Both the position numbers and the translations under genes were made by a program. Shown here piece by piece: positions 17,483 through 26,483 of a DNA stretch of 44,361 bases. Location of the stretch: positions 1 through 44,361 of the forward strand of contig JAITLV010000133.1 of NCBI GenBank assembly GCA_031277685.1, given 5' to 3'. Source of the DNA: Sphingobacterium sp. (lineage in GTDB: Bacteria; Bacteroidota; Bacteroidia; Sphingobacteriales; Sphingobacteriaceae). The notes below the pieces were generated by a model, which worked only from the letters and a program-made list of their open reading frames with translations, made no database searches and was not told the DNA's origin. Within the stretch, counting starts at the first letter, position 1. Each line of letters begins with the position of its first letter.

Positions 17483-18176
17483 ATTTTTCAAATGCTTCTT
17501 TGGCACCCATGCCTTCCATAACTTTGTTCAATACTACTTTTTCAGCTCTGGCTTTTTCAAATGCTCGAGCGAAAACCTCCTGTTCATGTTCGCGCGGTAC
17601 CACGCAGACACCATCAATATCGCCGATCAGCATATCGCCATCCTTGATCAGGACATTTCCAAAACGAATTGGCACACGCCAGTCAATAACCTTTCCTCTC
17701 GGCGCCTGATCCTGCGCATAACAGCCCATCGAGAAACAAGGAAACTCGAGTGCCAAAATCCCAACAGTATCTCTCGAGTAGCCATTGACAATCGCCCCAT
17801 GTGCACCCAATGTTTTGGCCCGCGCACTCATAATTTCACCCCAAAGCGCATAGTCGGGCGAAGAGCCGCTGCAAATGTAAACCTCGCCCGGACGCAGATC
17901 ATCCAGGGCCTCAAGCATAAATCCAAATGATTTAGCCAATACAGGATTCTTTGACTGCTGTTCAGCATTGCCGCAAACATCGGCCTCCAATACCGTCATC
18001 GCCCTACCAATTAAAAACAAATCTGATTTTAACGGTCTTATATTCGGTGGCAGAAATTGATGAAACAATCCCATTTTGTCCATCACATCCCCAATGACAG
18101 CTGTAAAAAGTTCCTTACGGATCAGCGCAAAGAGCTCCTCATCATTTGCCCATTCCACCAGATAGTTTTCTTTCAT
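17469..18176 (-). CDS. RraA-fold protein, probable pyruvate aldolase
   Basis: This 235-residue protein belongs to the RraA/HMG-aldolase fold family, often annotated as demethylmenaquinone methyltransferase. The active-site runs of the metal-dependent class II pyruvate aldolases are present: a WGEIMSARAKTLGAHGAIVN helix-strand (112-131) leading into the conserved Arg135-Asp136 pair (GYSRD), where Asp binds the metal and Arg holds pyruvate. RraA proteins that only inhibit RNase E lack such aldolase context. Set between a symporter gene and genes for a lactonase and an aldonate dehydratase, it is the only visible candidate to split the 2-keto-3-deoxy acid into pyruvate and an aldehyde. No DgoA- or NanA-type aldolase is seen. 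The aldolase role is an inference. Confidence 0.85.
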   Translation of the reverse strand: MKENYLVEWANDEELFALIRKELFTAVIGDVMDKMGLFHQFLPPNIRPLKSDLFLIGRAMTVLEADVCGNAEQQSKNPVLAKSFGFMLEALDDLRPGEVYICSGSSPDYALWGEIMSARAKTLGAHGAIVNGYSRDTVGILALEFPCFSMGCYAQDQAPRGKVIDWRVPIRFGNVLIKDGDMLIGDIDGVCVVPREHEQEVFARAFEKARAEKVVLNKVMEGMGAKEAFEKYGIM

Positions 18177-18198
18177 TTTTTATATCAATTAAATCATG

Positions 18199-19830
18199 TT
18201 ACCATAAAAAGACATACAGGGCTACCAATACGCCGAGGATGAATAAACTCACTAATTTGAAACCACTGGAGGTCACAAAAAGATTTCTATTCACAATTAC
18301 TGTATCATTACGATAGTTTCGATTGCCCAGCAGGCTGACCAATACCATTGTTGCCACCGTACATATAAACACCACAAGAATCCGATTCATAAAGGGGCTT
18401 TGATCTAACCAGAAATTTTTAAAGAGCAAAGAATAGGCAAATGTAGAAATGGCTCCGGCAAATGCTGCGTTAGGTGTTGTCCACGTTGTAAAGATACCCA
18501 TCAGAAAAATCGCCAATACGCCTGGGGTGATAAAACCTGTAAATTCCTGAATAAACTGAAAGCCCTGATCCAGATGCTGCAATAGCGGGGCCAAGGAAGC
18601 ACCAATGACCAAGGCAATCAGTACAGTTACTTTGCCGAGCTTCACCAGGGCTGTATCGCTCAGGGCATCGCCTTTTATATTCTTATAAATATCCAAAGAC
18701 ACAATCGTTGCTATGCTATTGACCTTTCCGGCCAGTGAGGCCACGATAGCAGCCGTTAAAGCAGCAAAAGCCAATCCTTTGAAGCCCGTCGGTAAAATCG
18801 AGAGTAGCAGCGGATATGCTTTATCGGGCTTCACAGTAGTGCCTTCGAGCATCCCTTGTGCAAAACTGAGATTCGAACCTTCTTTATATAAATAGTAAGC
18901 AGCAATGCCGGGCAGCACCACAATCAAAGGCATAAACAGCTTCATAACGGCTGCAAACAACATCCCATTTTGGGCTGTTTTTAGATTTTTGGCGCCGAGA
19001 GCACGCTGGGTAATATATTGATTACATCCCCAATACGATAGATTGATCACCCACATACCGCCCAATAGAACCGACCATCCGGGCAGATCCATATAAGCAT
19101 CGGTACCATCGGGTTTTATGAGCTGTCCTTTTTCAATAAAAAGATGAAAATGCTGTGGCACCTCCGTTTTCAAGATAAGGAGTCCGTCCAGCCAATGTCC
19201 CATGCCCTTTGTATGCGCCACAAGATCGAGGGCGATATAAGTCGTTGTGAGCCCGCCTATAATCAACAAGACCACCTGGATTACATCGGTGTAGCCAATC
19301 ACTTTCATCCCGCCCAAGGCGATAATCAGGGCCAATGTCGCCAACAGCCAAACCGCTACCACCATGGGAATCCCTGCAATCGCCTGAATCGCCAAACCAC
19401 CCAGATAAAGTATCGAGGTCAAATTGACAAACACATAGACCAAGACCCAGAATACCGCCATCACCATACTCACCCGCGGATCGAAACGCTTGCGCAGAAA
19501 GCCAGGCATGGTAAAAATCTTATTCTTCAGATAAATGGGTAAAAACACCACCGCCACAATAATTAGTCCGATAGCAGCCATCCATTCATAGGATGCAATG
19601 GCCAGTCCCAGTGCAAAACCCGACCCGGACATCCCTATAAATTGCTCGGCAGAGATATTCGAAGCAATAATAGAAGCCCCAATGGCCCACCAGCTTAAGG
19701 AACCTTCCGCCAGAAAATAGTCGTGCGTTAGTGAACCCGAACTGTGTTTGCGTCGATAAATGTAGTAGCCATAACCACCGACAACAATAAAATACAGCAG
19801 ATAAATGATTTGATCAATCCAAGCCAACAT
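18199..19830 (-). CDS. Sodium/sugar symporter, vSGLT-type (SSS family)
   Basis: The 543-residue protein has 13-14 hydrophobic segments of the sodium:solute symporter fold. It is strikingly close to the Vibrio sodium/galactose transporter vSGLT over NISAEQFIGMSGSG (58-71) and LYLGGLA. Sugar-contacting residues of vSGLT (numbers from memory) are kept: Gln63 (Q69), Glu82 (E88), Asn263 (N260), gate Tyr266 (Y263), Lys297 (K294), plus the Gln of FQFIQE. Position S91 is Ala85. It imports a hexose, most likely galactose, across the inner membrane with Na+. It sits between GH2 and RraA genes and 10 bp after the first GH2 gene, linking extracellular hydrolysis to cytoplasmic oxidation. Confidence 0.93.
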   Translation of the reverse strand: MLAWIDQIIYLLYFIVVGGYGYYIYRRKHSSGSLTHDYFLAEGSLSWWAIGASIIASNISAEQFIGMSGSGFALGLAIASYEWMAAIGLIIVAVVFLPIYLKNKIFTMPGFLRKRFDPRVSMVMAVFWVLVYVFVNLTSILYLGGLAIQAIAGIPMVVAVWLLATLALIIALGGMKVIGYTDVIQVVLLIIGGLTTTYIALDLVAHTKGMGHWLDGLLILKTEVPQHFHLFIEKGQLIKPDGTDAYMDLPGWSVLLGGMWVINLSYWGCNQYITQRALGAKNLKTAQNGMLFAAVMKLFMPLIVVLPGIAAYYLYKEGSNLSFAQGMLEGTTVKPDKAYPLLLSILPTGFKGLAFAALTAAIVASLAGKVNSIATIVSLDIYKNIKGDALSDTALVKLGKVTVLIALVIGASLAPLLQHLDQGFQFIQEFTGFITPGVLAIFLMGIFTTWTTPNAAFAGAISTFAYSLLFKNFWLDQSPFMNRILVVFICTVATMVLVSLLGNRNYRNDTVIVNRNLFVTSSGFKLVSLFILGVLVALYVFLW

Positions 19831-19840
19831 AGCGATATCA

Positions 19841-22810
19841 TTAGAATTTTAATGTGATAGATCCCTGACAGGGTGAAGCTTCCAAGGTCTTACAATAATT
19901 ACCCCAGGCAATTTCAGGATAATCCCATTTGTTGTTTACATACAAAACCAGTTGCTCATTTTCCAGGCGATCCATACGACAAGCATTGTCTGCCTGCGGT
20001 GAAACCACATGCATCAGGTTCTTTGTGCCACTACCCAAAGAGTAATAGTATATATTCTCTTTCATTCCCTTCGCCTGCTGTGTTAGTGGATGCTGACTCC
20101 GCGCTCCTTTATCGGCCCAATAATAATAGTTGTGCGTGTCCATGTACCACGACTGTTTGGGCTCCTGACCGTACGGCGTCTTATCTACATAAGACAAGCT
20201 TGCTGTTCCTTCATTACCCGCAAATGATTCTTGGGGATAATCGTTCCAATAACCATTTCTGCTCCAGGCAATGCGATCAAGATCATTGCTGAGATAATAC
20301 TTTAGCCCAATTTCACGCAGGTAGCCATTGGGTTCACCCTGGGTATGATATAACGTCTTCATTTCTCCTTTACCATCGATAGTCAGATCAAACTGAATAG
20401 ATAAACTGCCATTTTTTCCCACAATCGATACCAGGGCCAAATTGTCTTTGATGCGTACATCCAATTTGTTCAATTGCCAATTTTTATCTTCGAGCAGGTA
20501 TTTGCTTGCACTTTTGCGTACTTCTGCACCAGTCAGGTGGTTGAGGTTGATGTCCATATTTAAGAAAGGACCTTTTTGGATCAGCACTTTACCATCGATC
20601 AGCGCGTTTTCGATCAAGCCTGTTGTTTTTGAAATCGGAAAGGTGAAATTCCTTCCCGTGATTAGGTAACGATTAGGCTCTTCAACAAGCTGGATTCCTC
20701 CATTTTGAGTCGATTCAGGTATTCTGACCTGATGCTCACCCAAGAAATAACGATAGCTATCCAGCAGCATCCCTTTGCTATCCACAAAGCGTAAAGCCAG
20801 TTGCCCGCCCTCTTGCCAGGCTAAACCGGGTAGTTGAATATATCCTTTCTGATGCGGTGCGATATCGGGTAATCCTAAGGTATAGGTCTTCCCATCATAC
20901 GTGTATTGCAGTTTAATTTCCTGGAGCGAAGTATGATCAAATCGATTGTACACCGGGATCGTCAGCGGCTGAAAGCGGGCAAAATCAGGTATAATCTTTC
21001 CTTTCAAGGTAACCAATACAGGAGACTGCGCTTTTTTTGTGGACCAAAATTCAGGTTTCTTGCGCCGCCAAACATCGACAATCCCCCATTCACCGTAGCC
21101 TACTGCCTGCCCCTGAAAATCTTCGGGTTTGGCTGTATGGGCAAATTCCTTCCAAAAAGCAGTTCCTTTCTTGAGCTGTTGTGGAATCATAAATACTTCG
21201 TCCACGTAGCCCCATATTGCACCGCCAAGGCCCCCTTGCTTCGGAAACAGGCCGCTCCACATCATGTCCATGGAGATCCCCCAAAATTCGCGAATATTCG
21301 GATCGTCCTGTAAAGTTTTATACGTATAACAGGCCGGATGAGCCCATTCATCGAATAAAGCCGGAATGCCATGCCCCTCAAAGTTACGCGTAGTCTTGCC
21401 ATACTGTGTCAAGTTACCATACACGTCCTGATAGTGCATGCTCAGGATTTCATAAATCTTCGGTTCGGTAGTTTGCGAGCCCGGATAGCTCCAGATAATG
21501 GGTCTTGTCGGATCCATTTGCTTCACCAAATCGTGGCTTCGCTTAAAATTGTCGCCATAGATCGATTCATTGCCGATGGACCAGAAAAGGACAGCAGGAT
21601 GGCTTTTAAAAGTATTGACCATCTCACGCGATTGACTCAGGTACTGGTCCGTCTTTTTCGGATCATTTTGTGAGGCGCCGGGCGCATAATTTTTTTGCCT
21701 GTAAGTATCCACAAAACAGATTGCGGTTTCCACCTCCACATAGATACCGTATTTATTACAGTATTCGACAAAACGCTCCATCGGTGGATAATGCGAAGTA
21801 CGAATAAAATTGATATTTGCTTCTTTAAACAATTGAACATCTAGGCTATCATAATAGGCCGAAGCACTGCGTCCTAAGGTCGGGTGCATGTCATGCCGAT
21901 TGGCTCCACGTAACTTGACCGGTTTGCCGTTTACCATAAGCTGGTCTTTAACCACTTTCACTTCGCGAAACCCGACTGATTTATGAAAAGCATAGGTAGA
22001 CCTACCCTGCTCTTTCACTTCCACATCCAACCGATAAAGATTTGGATGTTCGGCATCCCATTTTATCGGTGCAGCTACACGGAACACATGGCTGTTGGCC
22101 CCGGCTACAATTGGTTTTTCAGGATTATCCAAAACAATACTTTTACCGTTCGGATCAGTCAAGGTATACTTGATGGTAGCCCCTTTGGCCACAAAACCGC
22201 CAAAATCCAATTTTAGCTGCGCGTCCTTATAAGACGCATCAAAGGCTGTTTCGAGGTTAAAGTCGGTCACAGGATGTGCCGCTGTTGCAAATAAGGTCAC
22301 ATCCCGCAAGATTCCGCCTATCGGATGGTGTGCATAGCCCGATGCATACGAAATATCATCCAGCTGATCCTGTACCTCCAGCTCGATTTCATTCTGCTTT
22401 CCGAAAATCACAAAAGGTGTAATATCGACTTCCCAACGAGTAAATCCACCATGATGGCTCGTGACCGCTTTACCATTGATGCTAAGTCTGGCGAAACTAT
22501 ACACACCATCAAAGCGGATGATTGTCTTTTTACCTTTATACTGACTTGGCACTAAAAATTTACGGCTATAAAAAAAGGAATTGTCGTGTTGAATACCATA
22601 GCCCTGCATAACAGCTTCCCCCGGAACCTGAATATTCTCCCAGGCCGAACTGCGATCAAATTTGAAATTCCATTCGCCATTTAAGGATTGTACAGGAGCT
22701 TTCAGACCAGTCACTTTGGCTGGCAACTGATAAGCTGCCGGCTGCGCCATTACCAGACTCCCCATTACCCCCCACAACGCCAACAACAGCAGTTTTTTTA
22801 GTTTTTTCAT
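19841..22810 (-). CDS. GH2 family glycoside hydrolase, probable beta-galactosidase (second copy)
   Basis: This 989-residue protein, first gene of the leftward operon, has a signal peptide ending near SLVMAQ and the GH2 domain order: jelly-roll (about 38-178), Ig-like (about 180-290), TIM barrel with acid/base Glu415 (FWSIGNES) and nucleophile Glu488 (LFDEWAH), and beta-rich C-terminal domains. It resembles the GH2 protein encoded three genes downstream along its whole length (for example NGKPVKLRG and IRTSHYPP are shared), so the two are old paralogues. Active-site loops differ around the nucleophile, which suggests different linkages or aglycones. It is probably periplasmic. The exact glycosidic specificity cannot be read from sequence. 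Confidence 0.9.
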   Translation of the reverse strand: MKKLKKLLLLALWGVMGSLVMAQPAAYQLPAKVTGLKAPVQSLNGEWNFKFDRSSAWENIQVPGEAVMQGYGIQHDNSFFYSRKFLVPSQYKGKKTIIRFDGVYSFARLSINGKAVTSHHGGFTRWEVDITPFVIFGKQNEIELEVQDQLDDISYASGYAHHPIGGILRDVTLFATAAHPVTDFNLETAFDASYKDAQLKLDFGGFVAKGATIKYTLTDPNGKSIVLDNPEKPIVAGANSHVFRVAAPIKWDAEHPNLYRLDVEVKEQGRSTYAFHKSVGFREVKVVKDQLMVNGKPVKLRGANRHDMHPTLGRSASAYYDSLDVQLFKEANINFIRTSHYPPMERFVEYCNKYGIYVEVETAICFVDTYRQKNYAPGASQNDPKKTDQYLSQSREMVNTFKSHPAVLFWSIGNESIYGDNFKRSHDLVKQMDPTRPIIWSYPGSQTTEPKIYEILSMHYQDVYGNLTQYGKTTRNFEGHGIPALFDEWAHPACYTYKTLQDDPNIREFWGISMDMMWSGLFPKQGGLGGAIWGYVDEVFMIPQQLKKGTAFWKEFAHTAKPEDFQGQAVGYGEWGIVDVWRRKKPEFWSTKKAQSPVLVTLKGKIIPDFARFQPLTIPVYNRFDHTSLQEIKLQYTYDGKTYTLGLPDIAPHQKGYIQLPGLAWQEGGQLALRFVDSKGMLLDSYRYFLGEHQVRIPESTQNGGIQLVEEPNRYLITGRNFTFPISKTTGLIENALIDGKVLIQKGPFLNMDINLNHLTGAEVRKSASKYLLEDKNWQLNKLDVRIKDNLALVSIVGKNGSLSIQFDLTIDGKGEMKTLYHTQGEPNGYLREIGLKYYLSNDLDRIAWSRNGYWNDYPQESFAGNEGTASLSYVDKTPYGQEPKQSWYMDTHNYYYWADKGARSQHPLTQQAKGMKENIYYYSLGSGTKNLMHVVSPQADNACRMDRLENEQLVLYVNNKWDYPEIAWGNYCKTLEASPCQGSITLKF

Positions 22811-22865
22811 ATCATAATAGGTTGTAATTCCACCCTTTTAGAATGCAATACCACATTGTTACATT

Positions 22866-22879
22866 CTTTGTCAAAGATA
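22866..22879 (-). promoter_or_regulatory. Promoter of the GH2/galactose operon with overlapping small palindrome
   Basis: On the minus strand TATCTTTG (22872-22879) matches the -7 consensus TAnnTTTG, 61 bp before the first GH2 start codon. The palindrome CTTTGTCAAAG (22866-22876) overlaps its 3' part. A possible -33 TTG lies 15 or 23 bp upstream. The promoter faces the AraC gene promoter, leaving about 100 bp between for shared regulator sites. Confidence 0.5.
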
Positions 22880-22975
22880 GGTCCTCTTAGGCGGCAATAC
22901 TACAACTGGTTATACATAAACTAAAACTATTTACACCCTAATAATAAACAGTGGAATATTATTAAGTGAATATTG

Positions 22976-23005
22976 TTTGATATACCAGTAAATACTGTAT
23001 TTTTG
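22976..23005 (+). promoter_or_regulatory. Promoter of the divergent AraC regulator gene
   Basis: TTTG (22976-22979), an 18-bp spacer and TATTTTTG (22998-23005) give a textbook Bacteroidota promoter, TTTG-N18-TAnnTTTG. The expected transcript start is about 15 bp before the ATG at 23027. Confidence 0.7.
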
Positions 23006-23026
23006 CATTAACCAATTTAGCTATGT

Positions 23027-23905
23027 ATGAACAAATTATCCAAACCTCAATTTATAGAGCTTACCCCACCTAGCGAAAAGACGATTCATGTTAAATTGGT
23101 CGATCAGGAATTTTTGAGCAATCCGCTGCACTTTCACGAGCTCTGTGAGCTGGTGCTTATCGTAGAAAGTTTCGGTAAGCGCATTGTGGGCAACAATGTG
23201 GCGACCTTTACAGAAGGAGACCTGGTCTTGATGGGCCCCAATATTCCACATATCTGGCGCAACGACGATTTATTTCTGCAGCAGGACAATGATTTGCGTG
23301 CCCGTGCCATCGTTGTCTATTTTCCGGCCGATTTCTTACTTCGCCTAACCGACGAACATCAAACCATCCAGGCCATGCAGCAATTTATCCGCAAGGCTCA
23401 ACGTGGACTTCGTTTTTATGGCGAAACACGCGATAAAGCACAGCACTTACTGGAAAAACTCAGTGATAAAGAAGGATTTCCAAAGATCATCGAATTCCTC
23501 AACCTTATTCAGTTGCTACAGGAAACGGATGAATTTGAAAGTTTGGCTTCCGAAGGTTATCGCCCTACTTTCAGTGAGCAGGAGACCCAGCGCATCAATA
23601 AGGTGTACCTCTATGTGATGAGCAATTTTAAGGAGGAGGTAAATCTACAAGTTGCCAGTGACATGCTCAACATGACGCCCAACGCCTTCTGTCGTTTTTT
23701 CAAACGCCATACCCAAAAACCCTTTTCTCGCTTTGTCAATGAGATGCGTATCGGTCATGCCTGTAAACTGCTGATGGACCGGACACTTAGCATATCGGAG
23801 ATTTGCTACGAATGTGGCTATCAGAACCTGACCAACTTCAATAAGTTTTTTAAATCCATTATGAATAAAACACCACGTGAGTTTCGTAAAGAAATGGATC
23901 TATAA
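23027..23905 (+). CDS. AraC family regulator with cupin sensor domain
   Basis: The 292-residue protein has an N-terminal cupin fold (PLHFHELCELVLIVESFGKR at about 32-51, then the strand TEGDLVLMGPNIPHIWR) and a C-terminal AraC double helix-turn-helix (about 190-290) with ASDMLNMTPNAFCRFFKRHT and ICYECGYQNLTNFNKFFKSI. This arrangement is that of sugar-sensing AraC regulators such as RhaR/MelR-like proteins. Its gene is divergent from the GH2/symporter/oxidation operon and convergent with the susCD operon, so it most likely activates the former in response to a sugar or its breakdown product. There is no hybrid two-component or ECF sigma/anti-sigma pair nearby, making it the only visible regulator of this locus. 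Confidence 0.92.
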   Translation: MNKLSKPQFIELTPPSEKTIHVKLVDQEFLSNPLHFHELCELVLIVESFGKRIVGNNVATFTEGDLVLMGPNIPHIWRNDDLFLQQDNDLRARAIVVYFPADFLLRLTDEHQTIQAMQQFIRKAQRGLRFYGETRDKAQHLLEKLSDKEGFPKIIEFLNLIQLLQETDEFESLASEGYRPTFSEQETQRINKVYLYVMSNFKEEVNLQVASDMLNMTPNAFCRFFKRHTQKPFSRFVNEMRIGHACKLLMDRTLSISEICYECGYQNLTNFNKFFKSIMNKTPREFRKEMDL

Positions 23906-23960
23906 GATGTAACCGATAGAGCCGAAAAATGTGGGGGGCCATATCCCTATCAAAAAGAAA

Positions 23961-23980
23961 GGCTGTACAAAAGTACAGCC
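23961..23980 (-). terminator. Terminator of the first susCD operon
   Basis: A perfect 8-bp stem GGCTGTAC / GTACAGCC with a 4-base loop lies 33 bp after the stop of the DUF5018-like gene. On the minus strand it is followed by a T-rich run (TTTCTTTTTG), the form of an intrinsic terminator. The AraC transcript converges here. Confidence 0.8.
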
Positions 23981-24013
23981 CACTCCTACCAATTTACTGA
24001 AACTAACACCTAT

Positions 24014-24577
24014 TTAAAAACCCTTTATTGTTTTCAACGTATAATCTTGAGCGTTACCATTCGCTGCCGTTACCCGATACATTCTATCCTGTGAAAAATC
24101 ACCGGGTTTACCTAGTACTGGAGCTCCATTGAGCGGCGAAACCACCGAAACGTCCGACACCGTGATCGTAACCCAAAGATTAGCAAGTTGATCTTTTTGA
24201 ATTCGTTTTTTAAACTCATCAAATAACATCTGCTTGGTGACGGATCCCGAAGGCCCAGCTTTCTTAACCGAGTTGATATCGTACGAAATCGTAGACGTAT
24301 ATCCCTTTTGTCCATTCGTATCAAAAGCTACCGCCGTATTCTTAAAGACGACCTCACACACCCGGTCAAGCTCAATCTCCTGCATGGGAGTTCCTTTCTG
24401 TATGGTATCATTATATAGAAAGCGGTATGAATAACTTACTGCAGTCAGTTTGTTGTCTGGCGAGTCTGGCAGCTCCTCATAGCCCTTTTTTAAACAGCTT
24501 CCCATTGCAATGAGCGTCAGCGCGCCGAGCAGGATTCGCCCTATTTTGTGATTTTTCTTATGCATAATCAATTTCAT
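24014..24577 (-). CDS. DUF5018-like SusCD-associated surface lipoprotein
   Basis: The 187-residue protein has a lipoprotein signal ending in AMGSCLKKG, so Cys28 should be acylated and the protein probably exposed at the cell surface. The C-terminal segment (YRVTAANGNAQDYTLKTIKG) is the strand pattern of DUF5018-type beta-sandwich domains seen beside SusD proteins. It has a paralogue at 41913-42395, which shares the Cys-Leu-Lys-Lys-Gly start and the VTAANG run. Coming directly after susD, it takes the position of SusE/SusF-type glycan-binding proteins. A binding role is inferred; no catalytic motif is seen. Confidence 0.75.
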   Translation of the reverse strand: MKLIMHKKNHKIGRILLGALTLIAMGSCLKKGYEELPDSPDNKLTAVSYSYRFLYNDTIQKGTPMQEIELDRVCEVVFKNTAVAFDTNGQKGYTSTISYDINSVKKAGPSGSVTKQMLFDEFKKRIQKDQLANLWVTITVSDVSVVSPLNGAPVLGKPGDFSQDRMYRVTAANGNAQDYTLKTIKGF

Positions 24578-24598
24578 TATATCTGTATACCAAAATTT

Positions 24599-26467
24599 TT
24601 ATTCCCATCCCGGATTTTGCTTCACGCCCGACTTCAAGCGGAATGTTTCGTTGATTGGCATCAAGTACCTTTTGGCAGAGAATCGAGCTTCCCCAACAAC
24701 GTTATTGTCTTCAAAAAAAGAATAGGATTTACCATCTCTCGAAATTCGAATACCCCGTAAGGCGCCCTGTAGTTCAGGAATAACAAATCCCGATCCGACA
24801 TAAGCTCCATCACGCAGACCACCCGATGTGCGCATGCCCCAGCGTAACAGCGACCAATACCGATCGTTATTTTCGTAGACCATCTCTACATTGCGTTCTC
24901 TTTTGTAGGCCTCAAAAAGTGAGTTCCCCCAATTGTTGCCCGAAAGCGTATTCAAATACTGGTTGACGCTACTTTCGGAAAAACCACCATGCCGTACCAT
25001 GGTCGGCAGCATGTATTTTTTTGCATTGGCAAAGTCTCCTTTCATGAGATAAGCTTCGGCCATATTGAGATAAGCCTCACCATAGCGGAGCACCGAAAAC
25101 ACATAGTCTAATTTTTGGTCAGATGGTGAAGGCAGGCTCACAATATTATCGTAAAAATACTTCACCATCGCATAACCCGTACTGGAATTATAATTTTCGG
25201 TATTTCCGGATTGGTATCCATATTCCTGTACCGAACCTTCATTAATCTTGCTATTGGCATTGCTCACATTTCCATCCCTTCTAAAAAACACACGTACCTG
25301 ATTATTGAAATACATACAGCTATCATAGAGAATCGTTGCATAAAAACGTTGGTCTCTTTTCTTGGAGTTGGAGAAATACATTTTCTCGTCCACATTTTTA
25401 CCCGTGGTGACATAACTGGCATTATTCCATGATTTCAACTGTCCATCTACATCCGAGACCAGATAGTCATCGACCAGGTCCTGCGTTGGCCACGAACCGC
25501 CATCCATACCCCAAAAGTTCATGGTGACATTGATTGGAAAGTTAGCTTTGGCATAAGCCGAAAACTTACCCGTGGACCAAAGCCCCTGATATTGCATAGG
25601 CACATCATAGAGGGAGGTATTTGTTTTGTTACGCTCACTAGTGAGGATAAACTCGGTGGCCGTAACTGCAGTTTCATAGGATCTAAACATGTTGTAGTAA
25701 GGACTAAGTTGCGTCCCCCCATTATTGAGCCCCAATGCCTCACCCGACTGAATCACTTTGTCATAATACCCACTATTTGCAGCCCCTCCATCCACGTAGG
25801 CAGCAGCCTGCAAGCCTATGCGCATGATCATAGCGTTTGCAGCTTTGGCAGTAGCCCGTCCCCTTTCGGCAGTTGCCGGAAGCGCGGCTGCAGCTTTTTG
25901 AAGATCGGCCAGCATAAAATCGTACGTTTCCTTGGCTGAACTTCTTGGAATCTGAAGATCATCATCCAGTGTCAACACTTTATCAATCAATTGCAGTCCA
26001 CCATAGAGTTTGGCATACACAAAGTAGTGCGCAGCTCTTAAAAAATACAACTCCCCTAAACTTCTGTTTTTAAATTCACTCGAAAAAGTCGTACTTGTTT
26101 CAATATTGGCAATTGCCGAATTGATACGCCATAAAAGTGAATAATTTAACCAGCCATAATTATCTGATTTTAGCATGAGCTCGGCCCTTTCTTTTGTCCA
26201 AAAGGCACCGTTCAGCGTACCCACCATCACATTTTTAGTGGTCCCTTCCGATCTTGCCGAATAAGGATGTGCATAGCCCGACATCCAGGCATCGGTACCT
26301 AATACATCAGCATATACCTGATAAATATAAGCTGTTGTCAAATTTTCACTATTCCAGGTCTGCTCACCAGTAATCTTATCGTATGGTGTCGTTTCCAAAA
26401 ACTTTTTACAGGAAGAGAAGAACATCACCGACATGCCCAGCATCCCTATTATCAAACGTTTTTTCAT
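24599..26467 (-). CDS. susD: SusD/RagB family glycan-binding lipoprotein (locus 1)
   Basis: The 622-residue protein starts with a lipoprotein signal (FFSSCKKFLETTPYDKITGE, Cys20). It shows SusD hallmarks: N-terminal TPYDKI and WNSENLTTAYIYQVY, a TPR-rich middle, FLRAAHYFVYAKLYGG (about 145), and the C-terminal block with RYGEAYLNMAEAYL and YKRERNVEMVYENNDRYWSLLRWG. It sits on the outer surface, binds glycan and hands it to the SusC channel encoded 16 bp upstream. The ligand is unknown. It resembles the second SusD at 42404 in its conserved blocks but differs between them. Confidence 0.95.
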   Translation of the reverse strand: MKKRLIIGMLGMSVMFFSSCKKFLETTPYDKITGEQTWNSENLTTAYIYQVYADVLGTDAWMSGYAHPYSARSEGTTKNVMVGTLNGAFWTKERAELMLKSDNYGWLNYSLLWRINSAIANIETSTTFSSEFKNRSLGELYFLRAAHYFVYAKLYGGLQLIDKVLTLDDDLQIPRSSAKETYDFMLADLQKAAAALPATAERGRATAKAANAMIMRIGLQAAAYVDGGAANSGYYDKVIQSGEALGLNNGGTQLSPYYNMFRSYETAVTATEFILTSERNKTNTSLYDVPMQYQGLWSTGKFSAYAKANFPINVTMNFWGMDGGSWPTQDLVDDYLVSDVDGQLKSWNNASYVTTGKNVDEKMYFSNSKKRDQRFYATILYDSCMYFNNQVRVFFRRDGNVSNANSKINEGSVQEYGYQSGNTENYNSSTGYAMVKYFYDNIVSLPSPSDQKLDYVFSVLRYGEAYLNMAEAYLMKGDFANAKKYMLPTMVRHGGFSESSVNQYLNTLSGNNWGNSLFEAYKRERNVEMVYENNDRYWSLLRWGMRTSGGLRDGAYVGSGFVIPELQGALRGIRISRDGKSYSFFEDNNVVGEARFSAKRYLMPINETFRLKSGVKQNPGWE

Positions 26468-26483
26468 AAATTTTCTTTGTTAA

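Noticed and set aside
17469..18176. RraA as a regulator of RNase E activity
   Set aside because: Operon context is sugar catabolism and the aldolase Arg-Asp pair is present; the regulatory role is known from Gammaproteobacteria.
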